Source: Chitinophaga sp. LS1 (GTDB taxonomy: Bacteria > Bacteroidota > Bacteroidia > Chitinophagales > Chitinophagaceae). Taken from it: a stretch of DNA of 64,000 nucleotides. Below the pieces are notes generated by a model, which was given only the letters and a program-made list of their open reading frames with translations, did no database searches and was not told the DNA's origin. The stretch's first letter is position 1. Each line of letters begins with the position of its first letter. The position numbers and the translations under genes are program-made. The DNA lies in the NCBI RefSeq assembly GCF_034274695.1, contig NZ_CP128362.1:8496501-8560500 (forward strand). The letters run 5' to 3'. This document shows, in pieces, positions 9,058 through 18,578 of this stretch.

Positions 9058-10182
9058 TTATATGCGTTCTGTGATCCACACGGTTGCTGCTATTCCTGCC
9101 AGTACGGCACCAGCTACACGTACATATTTATACGCGGGTATCCGGCTCAGCCATATCAACCAGGGCATCACGAAGAGTATTACTATCAGCTGCATCAGTT
9201 CTATGCCCACATTAAACCCTAATATGCTCAATCCCATTCTCGTGGCATCCAGTTGTAAATTGGCCAATGTACTGGCAAATGCCAATCCGTGTATCAAGCC
9301 GAAACCTGCTGCCACCAAGGCTTCTCTACCGGGGAAGATGGGACGTAATGCATGTACTGCCGATACCAGGATTGACACTGCAATCAGTACTTCTACTGGT
9401 TGTGATGGTAACCGTAACCATCCCAATGCACCAGCCAGCAATGTAATGGAATGACCAATCGTAAAAGCTGTCACGATCTGTAGTAAGCGCCTGAGGGAGT
9501 ACTTTGTACCACCATAACCATCCCAGCGTTGTTGTCTGACCAACAGTGGTGCAGGTAATAACAACACTAAGAGAAACAACAGGTGGTCCGTACCTTCTGC
9601 GATATGCTGCATACCCAATGACACCATGCTCTGGAATCCTTTCCACAAACTACCTTGTTCCTGGCTTACAATCAACGGTTCTATGGTGCCACTCTTTACA
9701 TCCAGTTTGATTACGCCGACCTCTGAAGTGTGTTCTCCATATTTACCTCTCTCCCAGTCCTGACGAACGGAGACGAGTGCTTTGTGAGAACTGACTTCTG
9801 CAATGATCGCATCGTAATGCAGACTGAAATTACGCACAGCCGTACCATTCACAGGTTCCATCCATAACGTAGCGGTAACTTCATTATAAGGACCTGTTGC
9901 CGTTTGCTCCGCAGGTTTTATATGCAGGTCTTTTACCTGCACCGTCCATGGTTGGCCTTCCAGGCTTTGTGGGCGTACATGTGCCAAAAGGTATGCACGC
10001 AGCGCCGGGCCTAATTCTACTTTGTGCCCTAAGGCCAGTTCAAGTTCGCTTAGTGGCAACTGCACTTCTGCAGCAACACCTTTGGATTTAATATCCAGTA
10101 GTATCACTGAGTTCGGCATGGGATGTGCCTTTGCACCCAGCGCACATACACAACAAATCAGCAGCAAAAAGTAATATCGCAT
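9058..10182 (-). CDS. HupE/UreJ-like membrane protein
   Basis: A 374-residue protein with a cleavable signal (MRYYFLLLICCVCALGAKAH), an extracytoplasmic N-terminal half of about 170 residues, and a C-terminal half with six or seven hydrophobic segments. The motif GMQHIAEGTDHLLFLLVLL near residue 190 is the HupE/UreJ signature, and AAGFGLIHGLAFASTL is a second histidine-bearing helix. Family members are linked to hydrogenase or urease operons and are proposed nickel or cobalt transporters; no such enzyme is seen here. It starts nine bases after the stop of the DUF3500 gene, so the two are probably co-transcribed. Confidence 0.85.
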   Translation of the reverse strand: MRYYFLLLICCVCALGAKAHPMPNSVILLDIKSKGVAAEVQLPLSELELALGHKVELGPALRAYLLAHVRPQSLEGQPWTVQVKDLHIKPAEQTATGPYNEVTATLWMEPVNGTAVRNFSLHYDAIIAEVSSHKALVSVRQDWERGKYGEHTSEVGVIKLDVKSGTIEPLIVSQEQGSLWKGFQSMVSLGMQHIAEGTDHLLFLLVLLLPAPLLVRQQRWDGYGGTKYSLRRLLQIVTAFTIGHSITLLAGALGWLRLPSQPVEVLIAVSILVSAVHALRPIFPGREALVAAGFGLIHGLAFASTLANLQLDATRMGLSILGFNVGIELMQLIVILFVMPWLIWLSRIPAYKYVRVAGAVLAGIAATVWITERI

Positions 10183-10191
10183 ACAATAAGA

Positions 10192-11304
10192 TTAGAAAGT
10201 AAAGCTATTGCCGTAATCCCGGGTATGATCCCTGTATACACTATGGTAGTGTATCTGGGAAGGATATACCACCCCTGTCTGACAAACGAATTCAATCCAT
10301 ACACTTGGTCCATCGATACGTACATAGTCAGCATTCGTATCCAGTGTGGCGTTGCCAGAATAAGCAATGTAAGTGCTGCTCAACTCATTACTATAGATAG
10401 TGAGCAGCGCTGCAGCGGTGGCACTGTCTGCATCATTTACCCATGGTTTCATAGCAGCTAATACCAATGCCTGTTGTGCACTTGTGAGTGAACTAACGGC
10501 GATGCCTGATTTGGTGGAGGGGAACTGTCCGTCTTCGTTAGGGCCTAAGAGTACATCGCTGAACTTGGCGGTCAGTTTGGCGCTTGCCAGTTCTGATGTG
10601 CTAAGTGAAGACAGCATTGCTAACATAGCAGCCTGTTCCTGTGCCAGTGGAGCATACGTAGTACCACTGGATGTCCAGCTCTTGGGCTCGATACCTTCAA
10701 ACCTTGGCGTAGCACCGGTTACAGCGCCACCACTGAAAGTAATGTTTACAGCCAGGTGGTGACCACCGAATTGCAATTGCCAGGTACCTGTAGTAGAAGG
10801 CGTACCTACGAAGGCAATGAAGTAGATACCGGAGCCATAGCTACTGCTACCGCTAGTGGTATTCAATACATCATCTGCAGCTATGATCTGGGTGATTTCG
10901 TCATACCCTTCGTTGGCGGCAGTGCCGGAAGCAGCCACTACAATTGCCTTGGCAGCGGCCAGCTGGGTGCTGCTCAGGGAAGAGTACTGCAGACCATTGC
11001 GGCAACTACTACCACATGGGAGGTTGGACCACTTGATGGCATACGTACTGGAATAAGTGGTGATGAGTGATGAAAGCTGTGTGCTGGTTAGCGTAGCTTC
11101 AAAAGCTTCGGCCAGACAAACTACCTTGGCAGTAGTATTGGCGGCGGAACTACAATCTGATGTCGCAGTAGAGGTAGTAGTATCAGTTGTCGTGGTAGTG
11201 TCTGTAGTGGTAGAAGTGGTTGTCGCATCCTTCTTACTACATGAAAGTATCAGCATAGCCGGAATGATGGCAAGTAAACTGAAATAGATTGTGCGCATTT
11301 TCAT
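10192..11304 (-). CDS. DUF3500 lipoprotein
   Basis: A 370-residue protein with a lipoprotein signal: the lipobox ends at MLILSCSKK. A run of about 30 Thr/Ser/Asp residues (residues 28-55) forms a low-complexity linker. The body matches DUF3500, with QFGGHHLAVNITFSGG, a run of Ala/Ser-rich helices, and RIDGPSVWIEFVCQ near the end. The function is unknown. The HLAVN-type histidines suggest a metal site, which would fit the HupE-like neighbour, but this is inference. Confidence 0.8.
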   Translation of the reverse strand: MKMRTIYFSLLAIIPAMLILSCSKKDATTTSTTTDTTTTTDTTTSTATSDCSSAANTTAKVVCLAEAFEATLTSTQLSSLITTYSSTYAIKWSNLPCGSSCRNGLQYSSLSSTQLAAAKAIVVAASGTAANEGYDEITQIIAADDVLNTTSGSSSYGSGIYFIAFVGTPSTTGTWQLQFGGHHLAVNITFSGGAVTGATPRFEGIEPKSWTSSGTTYAPLAQEQAAMLAMLSSLSTSELASAKLTAKFSDVLLGPNEDGQFPSTKSGIAVSSLTSAQQALVLAAMKPWVNDADSATAAALLTIYSNELSSTYIAYSGNATLDTNADYVRIDGPSVWIEFVCQTGVVYPSQIHYHSVYRDHTRDYGNSFTF

Positions 11305-11427
11305 GTTCTAGTTTTTGGTGAAAGGGAAAAGGTCCACACTGGTTTGTATATAAGACTTGCAATTAAAGACAAGGTTTAGCTATTCAGGGAGGGATTGGGG
11401 TAAATGGAGGATTTGTTGTGGTGAAAG

Positions 11428-12105
11428 TCAGGATTTGAAAACTTCAAAAAACGCCGATTCGTAGCTGTTGCCTAAAGGGATGTCGGATCCTGCGATGAGG
11501 ATTTGTTTGTTACGTACAATTTCAATGGCGGAGAGGGCGACGATGTAGGAGCGGTGTACGCGAATGAAATCTTTCTGAGGGAGCTTTTCCATGATGGCTT
11601 TCATGGTCATGCGGACCAGAAGTGGTTTTTGGGATTTGAGGTAGATCTTGAGGTAGTTGTCCCAGCCTTCGATGTACTGGATATCAGAGATGAAGACTTT
11701 GACTAATCCGTAGTCTACTCTGAGTACGAGTTGAGGGACCTGAGCGGCTTCCTGGCGGCGGCAAACGGCTTTTTCGACGGCTTGCTGGAAACGGGTGAAG
11801 GTGAAGGGTTTGAGGAGGTAGTCAACGGCGTTGACTTCGTAACTTTCTACGGCGTAGTCGCGGTAGGAAGTGGTGAAGATGACGAGGGAGGGTTGGGGGA
11901 TAGATTTGTAAAAGTCGATTCCCGAGACGGAGGGCATGTTGATGTCGAGGAAGAGGAGGTCGATGGGGTATTGGCGGAGGAAGGACATAGCTTCGGTAGT
12001 GCCGGTGAAGGTTTTCTCCAGGCGGATGTAGTCGATTTTTTGACAGAAAGTGTCAATTACGGCTAAGGCAGGTGGCTCGTCATCTAATGCGATGGCTGTC
12101 ATCAT
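11428..12105 (-). CDS. LytTR-family response regulator
   Basis: DNA-binding response regulator. The receiver domain (residues 1-115) has the acidic cluster in ALDDEPPA, the phosphoacceptor Asp in LLFLDINMP, the Thr/Ser switch in IFTTSYRDYA and the Lys in LLKPF. The LytTR domain follows (about 125-225), with YIEGWDNYLKIYL and FIRVHRSYIVAL. The start at 12105 is chosen because the 17 codons upstream come from a hairpin region. Its usual sensor kinase partner is not nearby. It lies downstream of, and on the same strand as, the haloperoxidase-like gene, but a hairpin separates them. Confidence 0.92.
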   Translation of the reverse strand: MMTAIALDDEPPALAVIDTFCQKIDYIRLEKTFTGTTEAMSFLRQYPIDLLFLDINMPSVSGIDFYKSIPQPSLVIFTTSYRDYAVESYEVNAVDYLLKPFTFTRFQQAVEKAVCRRQEAAQVPQLVLRVDYGLVKVFISDIQYIEGWDNYLKIYLKSQKPLLVRMTMKAIMEKLPQKDFIRVHRSYIVALSAIEIVRNKQILIAGSDIPLGNSYESAFFEVFKS

Positions 12106-12120
12106 GAAGGCAAATATATA

Positions 12121-12160
12121 TTTTTTTTTGAGGGCAGGCCTACGGCCTGCCCTCAAAAAA
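12121..12160. terminator. GC-rich palindrome with T tract before and A tract after
   Basis: An 11-bp perfect stem (GAGGGCAGGCC and its complement) with a three-base loop TAC lies at 12130-12154. It is preceded by nine T and followed by six A on the plus strand, so the stem can extend by A-U pairs. On neither strand does a T tract follow the stem, so it is not a textbook intrinsic terminator. It lies directly after the stop of the haloperoxidase-like gene. The apex CCTACGG contains a UNCG-type tetraloop. Confidence 0.55.
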
Positions 12161-12162
12161 TA

Positions 12163-13494
12163 TTAATTCTTTGTTACCGGGTTGATACCTGCTTTCTTTA
12201 TTTTCTCCACTACAAATGTACCTACCCGTGTTCCCTGATCCACTCCATTGTCCACTGAATCGCGGTAATGGATTCCACCATAAATGCGGGACACCGCTGC
12301 TTCCTTTGCTGCATTCCAGAAGGAGGTAAAATGCCGTGGTGTCAATTCCCAGAACTCTTCTGAATTATCTGTGTATTCAAAGTTATCTCCAAACAGATAA
12401 GTCAGCATGGTAGCAACGGCAGATGATACTACACTATGTCCGCTGGTATATTCAGGAAATGGCGGGGTTTGTAAATTCGGCTTCCATTTTACATCTATAT
12501 ATTTATTAATAAATGCTTCCGGACGGATACGGTTAGTGCTGTATTTCGCATCCCAACAACTGATAAACGCATCCATCATCACATTGGCAGCCAGCATGTG
12601 TACCTGTAAGGTATGATCAAAATCCAGTTTTGCTTTGCGGCTGGCAATACCTGTGATATTCATCCAGTGGCCACCAGGAGTGATTTTCTTAAAACCAATG
12701 GCCATGTGTCCATAAGTGCTTACCGCAAATGGATTACAATCCCAGAATCCCGCGATCGTCATCTCTTCCTTAGTTGGATGCACTCCATAGTTATACACCT
12801 CCATATTCAGCTTGTAAAAGTCGCTGGTAGTGTCTTTACTAAAGGCTGTCATCGGTTTAGATTTGAATTGTGTACAGCTATCGATCACCATCGGACGAAT
12901 GGTACGCCAGTTGGGTTCTACCGCATCCATGTATGCAGGAGGTGTAGGATACCAATACCCCTCCCCTTTCAATGGTGTATACCTGCGTAAGGTGCTGAGC
13001 TTGCCATACCCATCTGTTTTAGACCATGCCACTATCTGCTTTACCACACCCTCTGCGACCATTACAGAATTCTTTATAATACTATCAGGTACCTGGTCTT
13101 TCTTAAACAGGTCTATCAGCTTCTCCTCATCATCTGCCAGCATAAATCCGGAAGGTAATAACTGCTTGCCTGCTTCTAAGATCGCATACACAGCCGCTAC
13201 CTTATAATCGTACGTTCTGCCACTATCGGGTACGGTGACTGCCGGATAAGATCTTATAAAAGTTGCTGCACCGGGAATGGATGGATCATGCTTTGCCACA
13301 ATCTGGTAAGCCGCCAGTGTTGCATAACTATAAAAACGAGTCGCCGCAGGCGGATTTACTACATCGTGCATCATTACCATAGAAAGAGAAAACACTGCCG
13401 GCTGTATATAATCAGTAAAGGGAGCCTTGTCATACTGCTGTTGTGCATGCCCAAGCTGACTAACGAGTAACAATCCAAAGATGAGTTGCTTCAT
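12163..13494 (-). CDS. Vanadium-dependent haloperoxidase / PAP2-like protein
   Basis: A 443-residue secreted protein; the signal ends near GHAQQQYD. The C-terminal half carries the motif FPEYTSGHSVVSSAVATML (arginine-independent phosphate/vanadate-binding segment with the acid-base His) and the second motif SRIYGGIHYRDSVDNG with the vanadate-linking His, as in vanadium haloperoxidases and PAP2 phosphatases. The YSYATLAAYQIV segment near residue 60 is common in the Bacteroidota members. Whether it halogenates, or acts as a phosphatase, cannot be read from sequence. It is followed by the FG-GAP/ASPIC gene upstream and a SusCD pair, all on the same strand. Confidence 0.85.
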   Translation of the reverse strand: MKQLIFGLLLVSQLGHAQQQYDKAPFTDYIQPAVFSLSMVMMHDVVNPPAATRFYSYATLAAYQIVAKHDPSIPGAATFIRSYPAVTVPDSGRTYDYKVAAVYAILEAGKQLLPSGFMLADDEEKLIDLFKKDQVPDSIIKNSVMVAEGVVKQIVAWSKTDGYGKLSTLRRYTPLKGEGYWYPTPPAYMDAVEPNWRTIRPMVIDSCTQFKSKPMTAFSKDTTSDFYKLNMEVYNYGVHPTKEEMTIAGFWDCNPFAVSTYGHMAIGFKKITPGGHWMNITGIASRKAKLDFDHTLQVHMLAANVMMDAFISCWDAKYSTNRIRPEAFINKYIDVKWKPNLQTPPFPEYTSGHSVVSSAVATMLTYLFGDNFEYTDNSEEFWELTPRHFTSFWNAAKEAAVSRIYGGIHYRDSVDNGVDQGTRVGTFVVEKIKKAGINPVTKN

Positions 13495-13500
13495 ACTTAT

Positions 13501-13612
13501 TGTTCTTTATAGAGTGAGATTCCTTATTAGTTCTTTATAGAGTGAGATACCCTTCATTGTTCCTTATAGAGTGGTATTCCCTCATTGTTCCTTATAGAGT
13601 GAGACACCTTCA
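13501..13612. repeat. Tandem repeat of 28-29 bases, four units, over the end of the FG-GAP gene
   Basis: Units begin near 13501, 13529, 13558 and 13586. Each contains TTATAGAGTG, preceded by GTTC(T/C). The unit at 13586 encodes the final SLYKEQ of the FG-GAP protein; the other three lie after the stop. This is a duplication of a gene end that fills the space before the haloperoxidase gene. Confidence 0.85.
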
Positions 13613-16600
13613 TTGTTCACACCAACTACCACAAAGTTTTTACCATTGATAGCGATTTCGCCGGCAGACTTTACATCGCCTTTGATACAGATACCTGCTG
13701 CTGACTGATCTACATAGGTAAACCCTCCTTTGCCATCACCTTTGAGCAGACAACCATAGCCAGCGTCAAAACTACCCAGCTTCAGGCGATTGTCACAATG
13801 GTTACCAAGCAACAATAAATCTGGTTTACCATCTTCATTGAAATCACCAGTCAGGATTTTGGTGACTACGGAGAATTGTGCTTCTACAGGTAATGGTGAT
13901 ACAACAAATTTGCCATTCTTATTCAGCAGACATAAGCTGCGGGTTTCAGTCACCGTGAGTTTGCCAGCCTTCGCCAGATCATCAGGCGAAACAATATCTT
14001 TCATGGTTGCATCTGAATAATTTTTATAGGATGTGAACTTCTTTCGCATCGGATAAATCTGGTCATTCAGCTCATCCCTGCTCACGTATGGATAACTTAC
14101 ACCCTGTATATAGAAGTTCAGGAATGGATCGATGTTACCATTTTTATCAAAGTCAGCATAATACAATTCAACAGGTTCTTTGGCAGAAGCTTTGATCTGT
14201 GTATTCAGACCCAGGTTACCAGCTATGAGATCATCATTGCCATCACCATCTACATCTTTCACTGCCAGACTAAACCAAAAACCATTTTGTGGCTGATCAA
14301 AGTAGTCCGCTGTCTTATCTTTAAAGCCATCCGCTTTGTTAATATATACAGACAGTGGCATCATCTCTCCACATACTACCAGATCCTTCCGACCATCTTT
14401 ATCCAGGTCTATCCACTGTGCATCTGTGATCATACCTGTTTTTGCAAAAGGTACATCTGCTACTGTGAATTTTCCCTTACCATTATTTATTAACAGGTAA
14501 GATATTGGTGATACAGGGTACTGACCGGGAACAACACGCCCCCCTACAAAGAGGTCCATGTCTCCATCATTATCAAAATCACATGGGCGTACACAGGATT
14601 TACTGTTGGCACTCACATCAGGCAAGTTCTCACTGGCTTTTACAAGTATGCCCTTTCCATTATTGATAAACAGTTCATCCTGCAACATGGCTGTATTTGG
14701 ATCACAATTAAAGTAACCGCCCATTGCCAGGTACAGATCAGGATAACCATCTCCGTTAGCATCAAAGAAGATGGCATCGGATACACAGTTTTCGGTGGGG
14801 TCTTCCAGCTTCATGCTCTTATTCATTTCAAAGCTACCACTCCCTGATTGTGTATAGATACGGCCGGGCAATTCCCTATTGCCACTTACATACAGGTCTT
14901 CTTTTCCATCTTTATTCACATCTGCTTTTGCAATGACAGGGCCTGTTTTGGAATACATAAACAACATGAGCAACTGACGTTTGAAATCATTCGCCGGCAT
15001 TTCTTCATGTTTGTAATCAATGAGGCCATCTGCTTTTGTAAAGACGGGTTTGGTGAGGGTAGCAGATGGTAAAGGTGCATTTGGTGCGAAGTCTATTTTC
15101 AGTAACTGATTGGCGGCTACATCCGTCATGCGTTGTTCTTTATTACCGGGCCATACGATCAATACGGAATCAGCTTTGGCAGCATTACCCAGGCCAAATA
15201 ACAACTGGGTAGATACTGCACCCAGATAGCCTTTGCCGGGATTAACTTCCTGGTATTGCTGCATGCCATTTGTATACACATATACTTTGGCACCGATGGC
15301 CTGTGTATTCTTACCTTCTCCTTTCAATTTAAAGGAGAGATACGCCGTTTTGCTCTGTTCTCTCGTCATGTTCTGGTAAACACCCGCCGGATCATTGATA
15401 CGGTTGATGACCAGATCGAGATCGCCGTCATTATCCAGGTCTGCATACACTGCTCCACTGGATACGCCGGGTTGATCTACGCCCCATTCCTGTTGCTTAT
15501 TGGCAAAGGTGAGGTCATGATTATTGCGGAAGATATAATTCTTTAACGGTGTGACAGGCATAGCGGTAACGAGATCCATAAACTTGATGGGTTCGCGCTC
15601 CATGGCCTTCTTTATTTTGTAATCGCCCCAATAGCGCAGGAAGTCTTTGTTGGTATAATCGCGCAGGTAACCATTTGTAACAAAGAGGTCTTTATAGCCA
15701 TCGTTGTCAAAGTCAGCAAAGAGTGGGCACCAGCTCCAGTCAGTATTTGATACACCGGCCAGCTGACCGATTTCACTGAAGGTGCCATCGCCATTGTTCA
15801 GTTGCAGCATATTGCGCATATACTGCTCATAGAGGTCCTGTGACTTCATGAGGTCATGCATTTCGTAGCTCTCTTCCATCTGCAGCAGTTTCTGACGCTT
15901 GTTATCTTCAGGGAGCATATCGAGTGTGAGCACATCCGGTAATCCATCGTTGTTGTAGTCAGCAATATCTACACCCATAGAGAAGTGAGACAGATGTTTA
16001 AAAGTTTCTTTAGTACGTTCACTGAAAGTACCGTTGTGATTGTTGATGTATAGATAATCAGGTTCGTTGTAGTCGTTGGTCACATAGATATCTTCCCAGC
16101 CATCTTTGTTGATGTCTGCTACGGCTACACCCAGCCCAAAGGTAAGCGGGTTCTGAATAATGCCGGAATTGAGGGTGATATCAGTGAAGTGGTTGTTATC
16201 ATTACGATAGAGTTTGTTACCCGCCAGAGAGTCGGTCAGGGTTTTGTATCTGGCAAACTCCATGTTGTCAATCTTGTTTGTGCTGTGGTTGAGGAGGAAC
16301 ATATCGAGGTCGCCGTCGTTGTCGAAATCGAAGAAGACAGCATTTGTGCTATATCCCGGATCGTCGAGACCATATTCCTTTGCCTTTTCCACAAATTTCA
16401 TATTGCCCTGGTTGATAAATAGCTGATTGCGGCGGGTAGCATCATCGCGTTTACCGGAGTAACATATGTAGATATCGAGGAGTCCGTCACCGTTTACGTC
16501 AGCCATGGTTACGCCTGTTTTCCAGCTATCTGATTTCCCGCCGATGCCTTTGCCGGCATCTTTAGTAATTTCTTTGAACTGCATGTTGCCCATGTTCTGG

Positions 16601-16863
16601 TAGAGTGCACCCGGCTGCATGTTCGCAGTGAAGTACAGGTCCTGTAATCCATCGTTGTTCAGATCTCCAACGGCCACACCGGCACCGTTATAGAAGTATT
16701 CGTATTGCAGTACGTTCAATCCTTCTGTTTCGTTCAAAGGATTTGAGAACTTAATGCCGGTTGTTTTGGAAGGTAGCTGTTGGAAAAGTTTCTGTTGTGC
16801 CTGGATAGCGAAAGGGATGGAGGATGCTATCACGAGGACCAGCAAGAAGGTGGAATAACGCAT
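13582..16863 (-). CDS. Secreted FG-GAP (VCBS) repeat protein with ASPIC/UnbV domain
   Basis: About 1093 residues from the start at 16863, which gives a clear signal (MRYSTFLLVLVIASSIPFA ending IQAQQ). At least ten FG-GAP repeats are visible as D.N.DG.(D/L)D(L/I)(Y/F) calcium-binding loops, for example VGDLNNDGLQDLYF, FFDFDNDGDLDMFL and ADINKDGWEDIYV, probably forming one or two beta propellers. Between them, around residues 540-650, lies an ASPIC/UnbV-like domain (GAKVYVYTNGMQQYQEV, GYLGAVSTQLLFGLG, VWPG). Such proteins often accompany SusCD pairs and bind or present surface ligands. The longer frame to 16890 lacks a signal. The stop lies within a tandem repeat. Confidence 0.92.
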   Translation of the reverse strand: MRYSTFLLVLVIASSIPFAIQAQQKLFQQLPSKTTGIKFSNPLNETEGLNVLQYEYFYNGAGVAVGDLNNDGLQDLYFTANMQPGALYQNMGNMQFKEITKDAGKGIGGKSDSWKTGVTMADVNGDGLLDIYICYSGKRDDATRRNQLFINQGNMKFVEKAKEYGLDDPGYSTNAVFFDFDNDGDLDMFLLNHSTNKIDNMEFARYKTLTDSLAGNKLYRNDNNHFTDITLNSGIIQNPLTFGLGVAVADINKDGWEDIYVTNDYNEPDYLYINNHNGTFSERTKETFKHLSHFSMGVDIADYNNDGLPDVLTLDMLPEDNKRQKLLQMEESYEMHDLMKSQDLYEQYMRNMLQLNNGDGTFSEIGQLAGVSNTDWSWCPLFADFDNDGYKDLFVTNGYLRDYTNKDFLRYWGDYKIKKAMEREPIKFMDLVTAMPVTPLKNYIFRNNHDLTFANKQQEWGVDQPGVSSGAVYADLDNDGDLDLVINRINDPAGVYQNMTREQSKTAYLSFKLKGEGKNTQAIGAKVYVYTNGMQQYQEVNPGKGYLGAVSTQLLFGLGNAAKADSVLIVWPGNKEQRMTDVAANQLLKIDFAPNAPLPSATLTKPVFTKADGLIDYKHEEMPANDFKRQLLMLFMYSKTGPVIAKADVNKDGKEDLYVSGNRELPGRIYTQSGSGSFEMNKSMKLEDPTENCVSDAIFFDANGDGYPDLYLAMGGYFNCDPNTAMLQDELFINNGKGILVKASENLPDVSANSKSCVRPCDFDNDGDMDLFVGGRVVPGQYPVSPISYLLINNGKGKFTVADVPFAKTGMITDAQWIDLDKDGRKDLVVCGEMMPLSVYINKADGFKDKTADYFDQPQNGFWFSLAVKDVDGDGNDDLIAGNLGLNTQIKASAKEPVELYYADFDKNGNIDPFLNFYIQGVSYPYVSRDELNDQIYPMRKKFTSYKNYSDATMKDIVSPDDLAKAGKLTVTETRSLCLLNKNGKFVVSPLPVEAQFSVVTKILTGDFNEDGKPDLLLLGNHCDNRLKLGSFDAGYGCLLKGDGKGGFTYVDQSAAGICIKGDVKSAGEIAINGKNFVVVGVNNEGVSLYKEQ

Positions 16864-16900
16864 GGATAAATAGTTTTTCAGTGTTCCCATTCTTAAAGAT

Positions 16901-16937
16901 GAAAAGTTAATGCGGCAAATTGCCGCATTAACTTTTC
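16901..16937. terminator. Bidirectional-type intrinsic terminator
   Basis: A perfect 18-bp inverted repeat around a single central base, with an A-run on one side and a T-run on the other of the stem (GAAAAGTTAATGCGGCAA and its complement). It lies 30 bases beyond the stop of the SusD-like gene and before the FG-GAP start, so it should end the SusCD transcript, at least partly. Confidence 0.8.
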
Positions 16938-16967
16938 TTTATTTAGCTAGTCATGAACAAAAAGTCA

Positions 16968-18578
16968 TTATTGAGCTACATCCCACCAGATGCGTGAGGT
17001 ATAAGTATCTCCATTAGAGAGACTGCTCACACCAGAAGCATAACCTGAAGGGTTTGTAGAATTCTCAGTAGACTGATAAGGAATTCTTCTTGGAATAGTG
17101 CCACCTGTGAAGTTGCCGGTATAGACTACAGGCGTCAGTACAGGATAACCAGATCTTCTCCAGTTGTTCCATGCCTCGATGAAGTTCATCAGGGTACCTT
17201 CTGTTACCCATAACTGCTCGTTGATCTGCTTGATAGAAGCGGTAGCTGAAGTAACATCCAGCGGATTGGCAGCTATGAAGAGCGTTGCAGTTGCAGTAGA
17301 GATAGAAGCATCTGAAGAGAAGGTAGCCAGCGATTGCATAGAAGCAGTTACACCAGCAGCGTAGTGAGAAGTAGCAGTTCCACCTACACTCCATCCACGT
17401 GCAGCGGCTTCGGCCAGCAGCAGTTCTGTTTCAGCATAAGTTAAAACGAACTCAGGACCGCTGTAGTTTCTGTACAGCGAATTGGTAGGACGGGAATATT
17501 TACCCAAAGGAGCCGGAGAGTCATCGGTAGTTGCAGCAGCGGTAGCACCTGGATAATCACTTCTAGTAGTGATATCGGTAGTACCACCATTCAGGTCATA
17601 ACCGTTTGGCATACCTAACTGAATGCTGGAATCAGTAGAACCAGCCAGTGCGGTGTTGTTATTTGCAGCCAGACCGTTTGGTGCAATTTCAGCGATGTAT
17701 TCCAGGCGGGGGTCATTCATTTTCCTCATGTAATCGATGAAGGTTTTAGACCATTTTACTTCCCTGTAGTCATCCTGTACCATCAGCGCGTTGGTAGTAG
17801 CATTGCTAAAACCACCAGAGTTGTCACAAATTACCACAGCATCGTCAGCTGTACTGGTAAACACGCCACCTGTAACAGCTTTCTCAGCCCATGTCTGTGC
17901 CAGGGTTGGATTTACTTTCGAAAGGCGCATAGCTGTACGCAGCATCAGGGAGTAGCCGAATTTCTTCCATTTAGCGATATCACCACTATAGAACAGGTCT
18001 GCTGTTGGTTTGGTACCGCTTTCATCCAGTGCAGAGATGGCAGTTTGCAATTCTGTCAGCATGGAAGTATAGATAGATTCCTGTGAATCGTAAGCAGGGG
18101 TAAAAGTACCTGATTTACCTTTTAGAGCTTCGGAGTAAGGTACATCACCATAGCAATCAGTAATGTGTTGCATAATCAGCACATTCATGATTTTACCGAT
18201 ATTCGAAAGGTTTGGCAGACTTTTCTGCTGCGCCAATGTATCCATTTCGTATGCATAGCTGGCAGCCTGGTAGTCTTCGTTCCAGATCCTGTCCTGGTAA
18301 CCGATCTGACCGGAAGAAGCTACATATTTATCACCATTGCTGTAGTAGTTGAAGGTAGAAGACAACAACTGTACCCACATACTCTGGAATAACAACTGGC
18401 TATAACCAGTGTTTGCATAAGAATATTGTGCCCTTGACAGCAGGTAGTTAGGATCATATTGAGAACCGGATACCGCGGTAGGGTTACTATTTATATCGTC
18501 AAAGTTTCTGGTACAACTCGTAGCGAACAGTGTTGAAGCCAGACCTAAGCAGAGCAATCCTTTTTTCATAATCATCAT
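16968..18578 (-). CDS. SusD/RagB-like outer-membrane lipoprotein
   Basis: A 536-residue nutrient-binding lipoprotein of the SusD-like type that pairs with SusC. The signal ends in a lipobox at LFATSCTRNFDDINSNP, and DDINSNPTAVSG is usual for this SusD-like subfamily. The TPR-like helical region includes WAEKAVTGGVF and EFVLTYAETELLLAEAA (the common AE.. helix), and the C-terminus has RIPYQSTENSTNPSGY. It overlaps the start side of SusC by four bases, with SusC upstream. Ligand unknown; the neighbouring GH43 and FG-GAP genes suggest a glycan. Confidence 0.93.
   Translation of the reverse strand: MMIMKKGLLCLGLASTLFATSCTRNFDDINSNPTAVSGSQYDPNYLLSRAQYSYANTGYSQLLFQSMWVQLLSSTFNYYSNGDKYVASSGQIGYQDRIWNEDYQAASYAYEMDTLAQQKSLPNLSNIGKIMNVLIMQHITDCYGDVPYSEALKGKSGTFTPAYDSQESIYTSMLTELQTAISALDESGTKPTADLFYSGDIAKWKKFGYSLMLRTAMRLSKVNPTLAQTWAEKAVTGGVFTSTADDAVVICDNSGGFSNATTNALMVQDDYREVKWSKTFIDYMRKMNDPRLEYIAEIAPNGLAANNNTALAGSTDSSIQLGMPNGYDLNGGTTDITTRSDYPGATAAATTDDSPAPLGKYSRPTNSLYRNYSGPEFVLTYAETELLLAEAAARGWSVGGTATSHYAAGVTASMQSLATFSSDASISTATATLFIAANPLDVTSATASIKQINEQLWVTEGTLMNFIEAWNNWRRSGYPVLTPVVYTGNFTGGTIPRRIPYQSTENSTNPSGYASGVSSLSNGDTYTSRIWWDVAQ

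Noticed and set aside
9062..9454. Open frames opposite to the HupE, FG-GAP, SusC and hydrolase genes
   Set aside because: They are mirror frames of well supported genes, without start signals or family features.
12121..12160. Textbook Rho-independent terminator
   Set aside because: The T run comes before and the A run after the stem on both strands, so no U tract follows the hairpin. Listed as a hairpin of uncertain action.
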